A program made the translations under genes and the position numbers. From Chitinophagales bacterium (GTDB lineage: Bacteria > Bacteroidota > Bacteroidia > Chitinophagales > Chitinophagaceae): a DNA stretch of 64,000 nucleotides. Under the pieces are notes generated by a model. The model made no database searches and had not been told where the DNA came from. It saw nothing but the letters and a program-made list of their open reading frames with translations. Below, piece after piece: positions 53,428 to 62,810 of the stretch. Location of the stretch: positions 186,001 to 250,000 of the forward strand of contig JAFLBL010000003.1 in assembly GCA_017303855.1 (NCBI GenBank), in the 5' to 3' direction. Positions within the stretch are counted from its first letter, which is position 1. Every line of letters starts with the position of its first letter.

Positions 53428-53481
53428 GCTACTTACTGGTATCATCAAAGCACAATATATATTTACCGTTCAATTAAGCAT

Positions 53482-54753
53482 ATGAAAAAGATATTTCTCT
53501 TCCTTTTTATCGGCTTTCAGATAGCCGCTTACGCTCAACCCATAACTGTGGCCACACCCGAATCACAGGGTTTTTCCAGTGAGCGGTTGAAACGGCTGGA
53601 CCGGGAAATGACGGGCTGGGTGGACAAAGGATGGATGCAGGGAGGCGCGGCCCTGGTGCTCCGCAATAATAAAATCGTGTATTATAAAGCCGTTGGCTAT
53701 AATGATAAGGAACTGAATGTACAGATGCAGAAGGACCAGATCTACCGGATCGCGTCACAAACCAAGGCGATCACCAGTGTGGCCATCATGATATTATTTG
53801 AAGAAGGAAAATTATTACTGGACGACCCTGTTTCCAAATACATTCCCGCTTTTGCCAAACAACAGGTGCTGGATAAATTTAATCCGGCAGACACCACTTA
53901 CACCACAGTACCGGCCAAAAAAGAAATCACCATCCGGGAATTACTGACCCATACTTCCGGTCTTGGCTATGCGCAGATTGGATCGAAAGAAGCCAATGCC
54001 ATTTATGCCAAACAAAACCTTACCGCCGGTATCGGGGTGCAGGGCGACAAACTGCTGGATGCGATGAACCGCCTGGCCAAACTGCCTCTTATGCACCAGC
54101 CCGGAGAAAGATGGACCTATGGGCTCAATACCGACCTGCTCGGTTGCCTGGTGGAAGTGATTGCCGGCGTTTCTCTCGATGAGTTTTTCCGCACCCGTAT
54201 CTTTGAACCACTGGCCATGACCGATACCTATTTTACTATTCCCAAAAATAAAGCCTGGCGGCTGGTAAAACTTTACCGTGAGGACTCCACCGGTAAGCTG
54301 GTAAAAGCCAGTGCCAACATGCTCAATGGTAAATCAATTACTCCCGATTATCCGCTGGAAGGAAGCACCTACTACTCCGGTGGTGCCGGTTTGTCCTCCA
54401 CCATTTATGATTATGCGGTCTTCCTGCAAATGCTGCTGAATGGTGGTACGCACAATGGCAAACGTATTCTCAGCCGCAACAGCGTACGCATGATGACCAT
54501 GAACCAGATTGGTGATCTCTCCCGCGGCGATGATAAATTCGGACTCGGTTTCCAGGTAGTCACCGAAAAAGGCAGTGCGCGCACCCCTTCCAATACCGGC
54601 ACTTTCAGCTGGGGCGGCGCTTTCTCCACTTCCTACTGGGTAGACCCCAAAGAAAAAATGGTCTTCCTCTTCTACCGTCAGCTGCAAAGTTCAACACACG
54701 GTGATGTGGTGGAGAAATTCAGGGCTTTGTTGTACGGGGCGATGAATGATTAG
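53482..54753 (+). CDS. Secreted serine hydrolase, beta-lactamase/esterase EstB type
   Basis: About 423 residues from ATG 53482 (MKKIFLFLFIGFQ), signal peptide ending AYAQP; the longer frame from 53395 runs through the word repeat. SxxK in 'YRIASQTKAITSVAIM', the Tyr motif in 'WTYGLNTDLLGCLVEVIAG', 'LLTHTSGLGY' and the C-terminal 'GTFSWGGAFSTSYWVDP' (WGG box). Such proteins are esterases or D-peptidases more often than true beta-lactamases. Third gene in the acylase group. Confidence 0.9.
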   Translation: MKKIFLFLFIGFQIAAYAQPITVATPESQGFSSERLKRLDREMTGWVDKGWMQGGAALVLRNNKIVYYKAVGYNDKELNVQMQKDQIYRIASQTKAITSVAIMILFEEGKLLLDDPVSKYIPAFAKQQVLDKFNPADTTYTTVPAKKEITIRELLTHTSGLGYAQIGSKEANAIYAKQNLTAGIGVQGDKLLDAMNRLAKLPLMHQPGERWTYGLNTDLLGCLVEVIAGVSLDEFFRTRIFEPLAMTDTYFTIPKNKAWRLVKLYREDSTGKLVKASANMLNGKSITPDYPLEGSTYYSGGAGLSSTIYDYAVFLQMLLNGGTHNGKRILSRNSVRMMTMNQIGDLSRGDDKFGLGFQVVTEKGSARTPSNTGTFSWGGAFSTSYWVDPKEKMVFLFYRQLQSSTHGDVVEKFRALLYGAMND

Positions 54754-54760
54754 TGGTTGT

Positions 54761-54833
54761 ACCCTTCGGCAAGCTCCCCGCATAGGCGGGACAAGCAGGG
54801 TTACAGACGTTGTCATGCTGAGCTTGCCGAACC
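54761..54833. repeat. Dispersed palindromic repeat, copy B
   Basis: ACCCTTCGGCAAGCTCCCCG at the left end and AGCTTGCCGAACC at the right, with CCCGC/GCGGG inside. It is an inverted copy of 42489-42569. It fills the gap between two convergent genes (stops at 54753 and 54842), where it could act as a two-way terminator. Confidence 0.88.
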
Positions 54834-54841
54834 ATGCACAC

Positions 54842-56422
54842 TTAGTGTTTCGAAGGAGGCATTTCCCTGATATGATACTCCTGTATCAACGCCGGTCGCT
54901 CGGGACTCAGCGTGAAATAGACTTCGATATCGGCTTTTTCTCCGTGTATGATAAATGTACCACGGAGTTGATTTTCCGGCTTCACCGGTTTTACGTCAAT
55001 GATTTTACCGGCTTTGGCAAAAAGCAAACGGGCTTCCTTTCGTAATGAATCGATAGGATAATCAGGAAAGAAGTTCTCGGCGAAGATTTCGCTCTTCTCC
55101 GCATTAGTCCAATCGGGCAGTATCTTCATCAGTTCATTCCTTCGTTGTTCCAGTATGGCCGAAGGCGGCAGCTGACGTGGTTGCAGTCCGGCCAGTCTGA
55201 TCAGTGTATCGAGTACCCGCAGGTTCACGGTACCAAAGGGCGAATAAGTCCGGTTGGCAAACGCCACTACCCCGATCCCGTAATCGGGCATTATCCTCCA
55301 TTGACTCCCGAAGCCCGGCAGTCCACCACTGTGGGAAATATAGGTTTTTCCCTCACAGTCTTTCATCCAGCCCAGTCCGTAACAATATGCTGAAGTTACA
55401 GGACAGCTCCGGCCATCCGGGTATGTAAAAGCCGCATTAAACCCATTCCAGCGCCAGGGGTGATGCATTTCTCTAACCGAACTGCGTTTAACCGGTCCCG
55501 TTTCTTTTACATTCGATGGCGGCCAGGCCGATAAATGAAGGGCCATGTATTTGGCAAACTCATCAATGGAAGTGATCATACTGCCCATGGCGCCCCAGCT
55601 GCCGTCGGGTACATCATGCAGCAAGGCTTCCTCATTCCATTGATTATTCAGCCAGCGGTATCCATGCGCGAGTTTATCGGCCGGTACATTGGCGTATTCC
55701 CATTCCGCATTCACCATGCCCAGTGGCTTCCATATATTTTCTTTGATATATTGCTGATAGGGCATACCTGATACTTCGGTTATGATCTTTCCCAGCAGGG
55801 CAAAACCAAGATTGCTATACTCAAAGGCAATACCGGGCGGATTGGAAAAACTGATTTGTTTACCAATGAATTCCATCAGGTCCCTGTCACTATCGGCCAG
55901 TTGCCGGTCGCCCCAGGGATTGTCTTCCGGGAACCCGGCACCATGACTCAGTAAATGCCGGATCGTAATGGGCGGCGCATCCGCCGTCGGGTACTTCAGG
56001 TCTTTCAGTTCACGTACATAATAATAAGCCGGGTCGTCCAGGCTGAAGCGGCCTTCATCCCTGAGTTTCAGGATAGCCATGGCCGTGAAACTTTTACTCA
56101 TTGACGCAATCCGGAACATAGAAGAAGAACTGGCGGGAATCTTTTTGGCAAGGTCGGTATAGCCATAGCTGTTTGTATAGATCAGCTCCCCATCCACCAC
56201 AATACCAAAAGAGATCGCGGGAAAATGATTATCCTTTGCATGCTGCCGATAGAGGCTATCGATCACCGGCAGGTACTGGCGGATCTTTGAAAGTCGGGCC
56301 GTATCGGTAAACCGGGCAGGTTCATACGTTGTTTCATACTGCACCAGCTCCGGTGAGTAACGCGTATTGTCTTTACAGGCACAAATAAATAATAATCCGG
56401 ACAGCAGAACAGGAAGACGCAT
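54842..56422 (-). CDS. Lipoprotein serine hydrolase, beta-lactamase fold with C-terminal domain
   Basis: 526 residues; lipobox 'LLFICACKDN'. SxxK in 'FRIASMSKSFTAMAILKL', YxN in 'AFEYSNLGFALLGKIITEVS', and 'KTYISHSGGLPGFGSQWRIM' as the HxG-like third motif. An extra region of about 100 residues follows the hydrolase domain and ends in a small beta domain ('LRGTFIIHGEKADIEVYFTL'). Convergent with the EstB-type hydrolase gene and not clearly similar to it outside the fold. Likely a D-peptidase or esterase at the membrane surface. Confidence 0.9.
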   Translation of the reverse strand: MRLPVLLSGLLFICACKDNTRYSPELVQYETTYEPARFTDTARLSKIRQYLPVIDSLYRQHAKDNHFPAISFGIVVDGELIYTNSYGYTDLAKKIPASSSSMFRIASMSKSFTAMAILKLRDEGRFSLDDPAYYYVRELKDLKYPTADAPPITIRHLLSHGAGFPEDNPWGDRQLADSDRDLMEFIGKQISFSNPPGIAFEYSNLGFALLGKIITEVSGMPYQQYIKENIWKPLGMVNAEWEYANVPADKLAHGYRWLNNQWNEEALLHDVPDGSWGAMGSMITSIDEFAKYMALHLSAWPPSNVKETGPVKRSSVREMHHPWRWNGFNAAFTYPDGRSCPVTSAYCYGLGWMKDCEGKTYISHSGGLPGFGSQWRIMPDYGIGVVAFANRTYSPFGTVNLRVLDTLIRLAGLQPRQLPPSAILEQRRNELMKILPDWTNAEKSEIFAENFFPDYPIDSLRKEARLLFAKAGKIIDVKPVKPENQLRGTFIIHGEKADIEVYFTLSPERPALIQEYHIREMPPSKH

Positions 56423-56470
56423 AAAGAGGATTTATGCTTCAAGATAGGAAATAGTGCCGGGAAGCCGGCG

Positions 56471-58648
56471 CTAATACTTCATCAACGCCTCCACCATTTC
56501 TCCCAGTCTCGCTTTCGCCAGAAAATTCTTCTCCAGCTCAATACTGAATGGTACCGGTGTATCCAGCGAAGCACAACGCATTACGGGAGCATCCAGCAGG
56601 GTAAAACAATGTTCCGCAATCCAGGCGGCAATTTCCCCGCCGATTCCACCCGTCAATGTGTCTTCATGTAAAATCAAAACACGGCCGGTTCGTTGTACGG
56701 CCGCGCGGATGGCTGCATAATCGAGCGGTAATAAAGTACGCAGATCCAGTATGTCTATATCAATCTCCGGATGGGCGGCAGCGTATTCTTCCGCCCAATG
56801 TACCCCACTGCCGTATGTAATGATCGAGAGTTCACTGCCACTGCGTACATGACGGGCTTTCCCGATCTCAATTTCATAATAATCCGCCGGTACCGGACCA
56901 CTCACGGAGCGATACAAGGCTTTATGCTCAAAGTACATCACCGGATTCGGATCATTGATCGCGGCTATCAGCAACCCTTTTGCATCCATCGGTGTACTGG
57001 GATATACGACTTTCAATCCGGGTGTATGTGTAAACCAGGCTTCATTACTCTGACTATGAAAAGGACCCGCTCCCACACCGGCGCCCGTGGGCATCCGGAT
57101 AACCACATCCGCGTTCTGTCCCCAGCGGTAATGGATCTTCGCGAGATTATTTATAATCTGGTTAAACCCTACTGTTACAAAATCCGCAAACTGCATTTCC
57201 ATCATACTCTTATACCCTTCCAGCGATAAACCCAAAGCTGAACCCACAATCGCACTCTCGCATAAGGGTGTATTGCGAACCCGCTCTTTTCCAAACTGCT
57301 CCACAAATCCTTCCGTAATCTTGAAAGCCCCCCCGTATTCCGCAATATCCTGTCCCATCAGAATGAGGTTTGGATGCTGCTGCATGGATTGATAAAGGCC
57401 TTCTTTGATGGCATCGATCATTCTTTTATCTGAAGATGTGGGATGTGAGAGGTGAGTTGACAGGGTACCAGAACCGGGCAGCCCTTTTGTTGTCTGTCCG
57501 CTATCATCCGGCACCTTATAACCCGCATCTTTTGCAGAAGGCTTACCCCTGAAGCTTCTCGGCTGTTCACTCACATCCGGCTTCCCTGTTCTCAAATCTC
57601 TTGCAGAAGTATTTCCCGTAAAGATTCCCGGCTGTTCACTGACATCTGACATCGCACATCTCACATCTGATTCTGCATATATATCTTTCAGTTCAGCCCC
57701 GGTATCTGCCACAACTTCCTTCGTATCAAACCCAACTTTCAGTTCCTCTTCTATCTTATGTTTGAACTCTTCCCTGATCCGGGTAATGGATTGCTCATTC
57801 AATACACCTGTACTTGTCAGGTAGTCTTCGTAATTCTTTATCGGGTCTTTTTGTTCCCAGAGGCGGAAGAGATCCTGCGGTACATATTTGGTACCACTGG
57901 CTTCTTCATGGCCACGCATACGGAATGTCATGCATTCGATCAGGTACGGTTTCTGGTGTTCGATACAGAAATCACGTACCCCTTTGATCGTATCATAAAC
58001 CGTGAGCAGATTATTGCCGTCAATCTGGATGCCTTCCATACCATAGCCTTTGGCTTTATCCAGGAGACTGATACAGCGGTATTGTTCCTGCACGGGAGTG
58101 CTTAATCCATACCCGTTGTTTTCAATAATAAAAATTACCGGCAGATCCCAGACTGCAGCCACATTCAAGGCCTCATGAAAATCACCCTCACTGGTGGCCC
58201 CATCTCCGGTAAACGCGAGTGAAACTTTGTTTTCTTTTCTTAGTTTATGCGCCAGGGCCACCCCATCGGCAATAGCCAGCTGCGGACCGAGATGAGAAAT
58301 CATCCCGCAGATATGATGTTCGCGTGTGCCAAAATGAAAGCTTCTTTCCCTCGCTTTACTATACCCCTCTCTGGCCCCCTGCCATTGCATAAAGAGCCGG
58401 CTGAGTGGCATATTTCGCGTGGTAAACACACCGAGATTCCGGTGCATGGGCATAATCCATTCATCTTCCTGAAGGGCCAGTGTGGCGCCAACAGCAATGG
58501 CTTCCTGGCCAATGCCACTGAACCATTTGGACACCCGACCCTGGCGCAACAGCACCAGCATTTTCTCTTCAATCATACGGGGCCAGAGAAGACTACGGTA
58601 AAAATGAACAAGCTGCTCGTCGGACAGTTCTTTGCGGTCGAATTGCAT
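56471..58648 (-). CDS. Fused alpha-beta E1 of branched-chain 2-oxoacid dehydrogenase
   Basis: About 725 residues from ATG 58648; the frame extends to a TTG at 58690 with no support. The alpha half (1-326) has the thiamine-diphosphate site 'LAFTGDGATSEGDFHEALN' with 'IIENNGYGLSTPVQEQ' and 'FRMRGHEEASGTKYVP'. The beta half (about 407-725) has 'ILMGQDIAEYGGAFKITEGF', 'RNTPLCESAIVGSALGLSLE' and 'LILHEDTLTGGIGGEIAAW'. Converts 2-oxoisovalerate and related acids to acyl-CoA with E2 and E3 encoded elsewhere. The linker (about 327-406) is unusually long and built from repeats; see the separate entry. Confidence 0.93.
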   Translation of the reverse strand: MQFDRKELSDEQLVHFYRSLLWPRMIEEKMLVLLRQGRVSKWFSGIGQEAIAVGATLALQEDEWIMPMHRNLGVFTTRNMPLSRLFMQWQGAREGYSKARERSFHFGTREHHICGMISHLGPQLAIADGVALAHKLRKENKVSLAFTGDGATSEGDFHEALNVAAVWDLPVIFIIENNGYGLSTPVQEQYRCISLLDKAKGYGMEGIQIDGNNLLTVYDTIKGVRDFCIEHQKPYLIECMTFRMRGHEEASGTKYVPQDLFRLWEQKDPIKNYEDYLTSTGVLNEQSITRIREEFKHKIEEELKVGFDTKEVVADTGAELKDIYAESDVRCAMSDVSEQPGIFTGNTSARDLRTGKPDVSEQPRSFRGKPSAKDAGYKVPDDSGQTTKGLPGSGTLSTHLSHPTSSDKRMIDAIKEGLYQSMQQHPNLILMGQDIAEYGGAFKITEGFVEQFGKERVRNTPLCESAIVGSALGLSLEGYKSMMEMQFADFVTVGFNQIINNLAKIHYRWGQNADVVIRMPTGAGVGAGPFHSQSNEAWFTHTPGLKVVYPSTPMDAKGLLIAAINDPNPVMYFEHKALYRSVSGPVPADYYEIEIGKARHVRSGSELSIITYGSGVHWAEEYAAAHPEIDIDILDLRTLLPLDYAAIRAAVQRTGRVLILHEDTLTGGIGGEIAAWIAEHCFTLLDAPVMRCASLDTPVPFSIELEKNFLAKARLGEMVEALMKY
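57440..57646. repeat. Three 69-base in-frame tandem units coding the E1 linker
   Basis: Minus strand. Units begin at 57646, 57577 and 57508; the first two are alike (both start GATGT(C/G)AGTGAACAGCCG and encode DVSEQP...F.G..SA.D), the third is diverged but keeps the 23-residue length. They are flanked by GATGTGAGATG-type words (57646-57675 and 57432-57465), as in the intergenic tracts of this window. Confidence 0.8.
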
Positions 58649-58689
58649 AAACCGAAGTTCGGGATTTTTCAGATAAGGAAGATAAACCA

Positions 58690-58732
58690 AGTACGAAGTA
58701 CGGGGTACGAAGTATGAAGTACGAAGTACGGA
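58690..58732. repeat. Word-repeat tract (GTACGAA units) upstream of the E1 gene
   Basis: Five to six tandem copies of GTACGAA/GTATGAA on the plus strand. It lies 42 bases upstream of the E1 start codon. Confidence 0.8.
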
Positions 58733-58758
58733 CGTAAAGCAGGACCTCCCTGTATTTC

Positions 58759-58820
58759 TCCGCGTTCTCTGCGTTCTCCGCGGTTAAAAAAACCGCAGCG
58801 AACGCAGAGAGCGCAGCGGT
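58759..58820. repeat. Large imperfect hairpin between E1 and the M16 peptidase genes
   Basis: Left arm CCGCGTTCTCTGCGTTCTCC, right arm GCAGCGAACGCAGAGAGCGC; centred on GGTTAAAAAAACC. It is a dispersed-repeat style sequence and lies after the M16 gene ending at 58896 in the minus-strand direction. It could end that transcript although no T-tract follows. A further tract of CAACCTTTCAACTTTTTAAC words lies at 58872-58893. Confidence 0.75.
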
Positions 58821-58895
58821 TACTATAAATTTGAAGTTATCAGAAATAAAACCTGTCCCGTCTCTTACCTTCTCAACCTTTCAACTTTTTAACCT

Positions 58896-60173
58896 TCACA
58901 CCACCACCAACTCATAAAACTCTTCCTCCCGCAGGTATTTTTGTGCCAGCGCCTGCAGTTCTTCCGCGGTGATTGATTTGATCGTATTGATGGAATCGTA
59001 GAAATAAGTTTCAGGCAGCCCGTTCAGGATTACATTTTTCCAGCGGCCGATTATCTGGAAAGGACCATCGAGATCGCCAAGGATGGAGCCCATCAGGTAA
59101 TTACGTACCAGCAGGAGCTCGTCTTCCTCCACCAGTTCCTCGCGGAGCAGTTTCATTTCTTTATATACTTCCGTAATGGTAGCCTCACATACATCTTTAC
59201 CCGCTTCCGTACTCACCATCCAGGCAGAATGTTGAATATGATTATGCAGGAAACTGTGAATGCCATATGTATATCCTTTGTCCTCGCGGATATTGCTCAT
59301 CAGCCGGGAGCCAAAGAAACCACCAAAGACCGCATTCAGTACCTGTACTTTTAAAAAGTCGGGATGATGACGGTTGGGGAATGTCCGGGCAATCCGGACA
59401 GATCCCTGCACTCCTTCCGGATCATTGGTAATCCGGTATTTTTTCTCTTCCGCTAAAACCAGCGGATGCTGGTTCACCGCAACAGGCTGATTCGGCAGAT
59501 CCCCGAAATGCGTATCCAGCAAAGCAATGAGGTTGGCCGGAAGTTTACCCGCCACAAATAATATCAGCCGACCCTGTGTATAATACTGGTTGTAAAAATG
59601 CAGGAGCTGGTCTCTTTCCAGTGCGTCAAAATCTTCCGCACGGCTGTATTTGCCATACGGATGTTTTTCTCCATAGAGATAAACATCAATCAGGCGGCCC
59701 GCCACAAAATCACTTTTCTTCAGGTTCACTTTTAACCGCTGCTTCATATTCTGCTGGTAAATGGCCAGTTCGTCTGAAGGCATGGTGGAATCAGTAATCA
59801 TTTCCTTTACAACCGGTAACAGTTCACCGATATGTTTACTCAGGGTATGCAGACTGATCGTGGCGGTTTCATTATAACAGGCCCTGTTTACATGCGCCCC
59901 GTAATATTCAAAATGTTCATTGAGCTGAAAGGCTGTTTTAGTACTGGTACCGTTGCGCAGCAGAAAATTCGTAGTGGCCGCCACCAGGTTCTGTTCTTCC
60001 TGGCTATTTCCGGCAAAGAACACCCATTCCAGTTGTATCACATCTTCCGCACCCGCGTCCACGGCATACACTTTTACACCGTTGCGCAGGGTATAGGACT
60101 GATACGGTTTCAGCTGCAGGTTAAAATTCACGGCATCCACAATGGGGGGTGCCTGTTTACGATCAATAGCCAT
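58896..60173 (-). CDS. M16B peptidase-like subunit without zinc site
   Basis: 425 residues with the M16 fold ('SYTLRNGVKVYAVDAGAEDV', 'NEHFEYYGAHVNRACYNETA', 'FGGFFGSRLMSNIREDKGYT' and 'YGIHSFL'). Where active members have HxxEH it reads 'ATTNFLLRNGTS', so no zinc can be held. The R/Y pair of the C-terminal half is present ('REDKGYTYG'). It should form a heterodimer with the active subunit encoded 4 bases upstream. No signal peptide is seen in either subunit. Confidence 0.9.
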   Translation of the reverse strand: MAIDRKQAPPIVDAVNFNLQLKPYQSYTLRNGVKVYAVDAGAEDVIQLEWVFFAGNSQEEQNLVAATTNFLLRNGTSTKTAFQLNEHFEYYGAHVNRACYNETATISLHTLSKHIGELLPVVKEMITDSTMPSDELAIYQQNMKQRLKVNLKKSDFVAGRLIDVYLYGEKHPYGKYSRAEDFDALERDQLLHFYNQYYTQGRLILFVAGKLPANLIALLDTHFGDLPNQPVAVNQHPLVLAEEKKYRITNDPEGVQGSVRIARTFPNRHHPDFLKVQVLNAVFGGFFGSRLMSNIREDKGYTYGIHSFLHNHIQHSAWMVSTEAGKDVCEATITEVYKEMKLLREELVEEDELLLVRNYLMGSILGDLDGPFQIIGRWKNVILNGLPETYFYDSINTIKSITAEELQALAQKYLREEEFYELVVV

Positions 60174-60176
60174 TAA

Positions 60177-61415
60177 TTAGTTATTAGATAAATAGTAAAT
60201 TGTATTTGAATTTTCTTCCCTGAAAATCTTACCCGCCACACTTCGAATATCCTCCACCGTTACCGCCGCGTATTTGTCCAGTTCTTCATTCATCCAGGCC
60301 GCATCACCCAGCAGTTCGTAATAAGCCAGGCTGTTGGCCCGGTTCATTACACTCATATCCTCAAAGGCAATCATGCTTTCCGTCTTATTCTTCACTTTCT
60401 GGAGTTCCTGTTCACTCACCGGGCTGGTCTTGATTTTTTCCACTTCCGCCATTACCGCTTTCTCCGCGTCTTCCATCTTCACTCCCTTGACCAGTTTCCC
60501 TTCAATGGATAACAGTCCGTTTTCCGTACTGCCAAAATGGTAACATTCAATATTGCTGAAGAGTTTTTGTTCTTTTACCAGCGACTGATACAAACGCGAA
60601 GAGCCTCCGCCGCTCAGTATGTCACTCATCAGGTCGGTAGCATGATAGTCGCCATCCAGGCGATTGCCGATATGCCAGGTTTTATAAAACGCATCCAGGG
60701 GTACATTGGCTTTTACTTCAAGTTTACGCGCAGCTGTCTGTGCGGGCTCCTGCGGCAGGTTACGTACATATTTTTCCCCGGAAGGAATATCCCCAAACCA
60801 TTTCTCCGCCAGGGCCTTTACTTTTTCCGTGGTTACATTGCCCGCCACCACCAGTACCGCATTCACCGGACGATAATGCTTAAAGAAAAAGCGCTTTACA
60901 TCCTCCAGTTTCGCTTCTTCAATATGCGCCAGTTCCTTCCCGATCGTCATCCACCGGTATGGATGTACGGTATAGGCCAGTTCCCGCATTTTATGCCATA
61001 CATCGCCGTACGGTTTGGTGAGATAATGTTCCTTAAACTCTTCACACACTACTTTTCGCTGCGTCTCCAGGCTTTTCTCACTGAAACCGAGCGAGAGCAT
61101 CCGGTCGCTCTCCAGCCAGAATGCCGTTTCCAGGTTCTCCGCCGGCAGCGTGATATAGTAATTGGTGAGATCATTGGTGGTATAAGCATTATTTTCCCCC
61201 CCGGCCATCTGCAGGGGTTCATCATAGTCTTCTATGTTTACTGAACCTCCAAACATCAGGTGCTCAAACAAATGGGCAAAACCGGTCTGCTGCGGATCCT
61301 CATCCCGGGCACCCACATCATACATAATATTCATCACCGCCATCGGCGTACTCAGGTCCTGGTGCACGATCACCCGCAGACCATTGGTAAGGGTGAAACG
61401 ATCAAATTGAATCAT
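60177..61415 (-). CDS. M16B zinc metallopeptidase, active subunit
   Basis: 412 residues. The inverted zinc motif HxxEH is present in 'TGFAHLFEHLMFGGS', with the third ligand Glu likely in 'LPAENLETAFWLESDRM'. 'LEVKANVPLDAFYKTWH' and 'LSGGGSSRLYQSLVKEQKLF' are in the second half-domain. Degrades peptides of a few tens of residues. Pairs with the zinc-less subunit downstream. Confidence 0.93.
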   Translation of the reverse strand: MIQFDRFTLTNGLRVIVHQDLSTPMAVMNIMYDVGARDEDPQQTGFAHLFEHLMFGGSVNIEDYDEPLQMAGGENNAYTTNDLTNYYITLPAENLETAFWLESDRMLSLGFSEKSLETQRKVVCEEFKEHYLTKPYGDVWHKMRELAYTVHPYRWMTIGKELAHIEEAKLEDVKRFFFKHYRPVNAVLVVAGNVTTEKVKALAEKWFGDIPSGEKYVRNLPQEPAQTAARKLEVKANVPLDAFYKTWHIGNRLDGDYHATDLMSDILSGGGSSRLYQSLVKEQKLFSNIECYHFGSTENGLLSIEGKLVKGVKMEDAEKAVMAEVEKIKTSPVSEQELQKVKNKTESMIAFEDMSVMNRANSLAYYELLGDAAWMNEELDKYAAVTVEDIRSVAGKIFREENSNTIYYLSNN

Positions 61416-61472
61416 ACTGATAATAATAGATAAATGAAGCGGTAAAAGTATTGAAAAATACGGGGAAAGATG

Positions 61473-62669
61473 TTAGCGTATACTCTTTATCTTAAATTCA
61501 AACTCCTTCATCACCCCATCCCGCCGGATGATGATTTTTATTTTCTGATTGGGAACCTGCATGGCTATTTTGTATGAATTGAGATTATGGAGCAGGTTTT
61601 TATTGATGGCGATTACTTCATCCCCTTCTTTTAGTCCCACGGCTTCTGCCGGAGAACCCTTGGCCACATCACCGATAACAATCAGGCCGTTGACGAGGTA
61701 CAACTCAATACCCGAGTAGGAATAGTCAAACACTTCCCCGTAATGGGAGTTCGGTGTTATATAAATATCCCCCTTGGCATAGTTCAATATCACATTGAAA
61801 CGGCGGAGCAGGTCATTGCCGAGAATACCGCCCATATAGGGATATGAGCTTACGTTATATTCATCATCAAACACAAATACCGGCACATTCCTGAACTTAT
61901 ACGGACCGATCCGTACTTCCTTCAGCAATGTCAGTTCCATATCGATCTTGCCCCCCAGCCCTTCGCCCTCTTTTACAAACCGTTTTCTTTTTTTACTGAA
62001 AAAAGCACTGTCTTCCACAAACTCCCGTGATAATAACATACAGAGACCCGCACCAAGGTCAAACAGGAAGCGGGAATAAATCGCTTTCTCATCGCGGATA
62101 CGCATAGGCTGGGATACCAGCTGGCTGATCGCCGGTTTCAGCAGGTAACCACCACGGGGATAACGGATCGTGCCCTTTGTATAAAAGCTCAGCTGCATGC
62201 TGTCATAATTCACTTTCATGATATACCTGCTGATCACGGAATAACCGATAATTCCGTCGATCCGCTCGCCGTATACTGTAGTAAGAATCGAATAATCATT
62301 GATATGAAAATCCAGGTGTTCGATATTGAGACCCGGAAACCGGAGCGTTTTATCAAACAGGAAATTGACCTTGCGGATGCCTGCTATACCCCGGATGGTC
62401 CGGTCGGTAGGCACGGGCTTCAGTCCCAGGTAATCCACCGTGGACGAATCAAGGGAAATGCCACTGCTGCCCGTATCCAGTATGAAATTGAGTGTATCGG
62501 GGTATTCATCTACCCGGGCATGCAGAATCACAATGCCCCCGGTGAGCTGGGTGAATTTAACAGTGGTCAGGTGCTTTGAGGGGGGTTCAATAAACTCCTC
62601 CTGTGCCCGGAGTAAGGGGGCGCAACAGCAGGCAAACAGGAAGAATATGCCGGACAAGCAATACTTCAT
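61473..62669 (-). CDS. Secreted retropepsin-like aspartic protease with C-terminal PDZ domain
   Basis: 398 residues, signal peptide ending LLRAQE. Two aspartic half-sites: 'NFILDTGSSGISLDSS' and 'FLFDLGAGLCMLLSREF' (the second has Leu-Gly instead of Thr-Gly). 'IDGIIGYSVISRYIMKVNYD' and 'YMGGILGNDLLRRFNVILN' are the following flap-like blocks. The PDZ domain (about 310-398) has 'GSPAEAVGLKEGDEVIAINK'. Probably a periplasmic quality-control protease; substrate unknown. Confidence 0.88.
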   Translation of the reverse strand: MKYCLSGIFFLFACCCAPLLRAQEEFIEPPSKHLTTVKFTQLTGGIVILHARVDEYPDTLNFILDTGSSGISLDSSTVDYLGLKPVPTDRTIRGIAGIRKVNFLFDKTLRFPGLNIEHLDFHINDYSILTTVYGERIDGIIGYSVISRYIMKVNYDSMQLSFYTKGTIRYPRGGYLLKPAISQLVSQPMRIRDEKAIYSRFLFDLGAGLCMLLSREFVEDSAFFSKKRKRFVKEGEGLGGKIDMELTLLKEVRIGPYKFRNVPVFVFDDEYNVSSYPYMGGILGNDLLRRFNVILNYAKGDIYITPNSHYGEVFDYSYSGIELYLVNGLIVIGDVAKGSPAEAVGLKEGDEVIAINKNLLHNLNSYKIAMQVPNQKIKIIIRRDGVMKEFEFKIKSIR

Positions 62670-62798
62670 ACGGTTAGATGTTCAGTCAGGAGACACAGAA
62701 TTGCTGCAAAATGATGCAATACAGGTCCCATCCTTTTAAAATTACCGTAATATGAGCATGTTTTCCAACCACTCGTCATAATATCTGTTATACAACTG

Positions 62799-62806
62799 TA
62801 AATTTG
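62799..62806 (+). promoter_or_regulatory. -7 promoter box TAAATTTG directly before mqnC
   Basis: Exact match to the Bacteroidota TAnnTTTG box, ending only 4 bases before the mqnC ATG. If used, the transcript would start at or near the start codon. No convincing TTG -33 box is at the usual distance. Confidence 0.45.
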
Positions 62807-62810
62807 CCCC

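Noticed and set aside
60537..61244. Long open frame (235 residues) on the plus strand opposite the active M16 peptidase gene
   Set aside because: The minus-strand frame has clear M16 motifs; the plus frame lacks any recognisable domain and is a shadow, as are similar ones at 48296-48877, 7766-8341 and 6029-6580.
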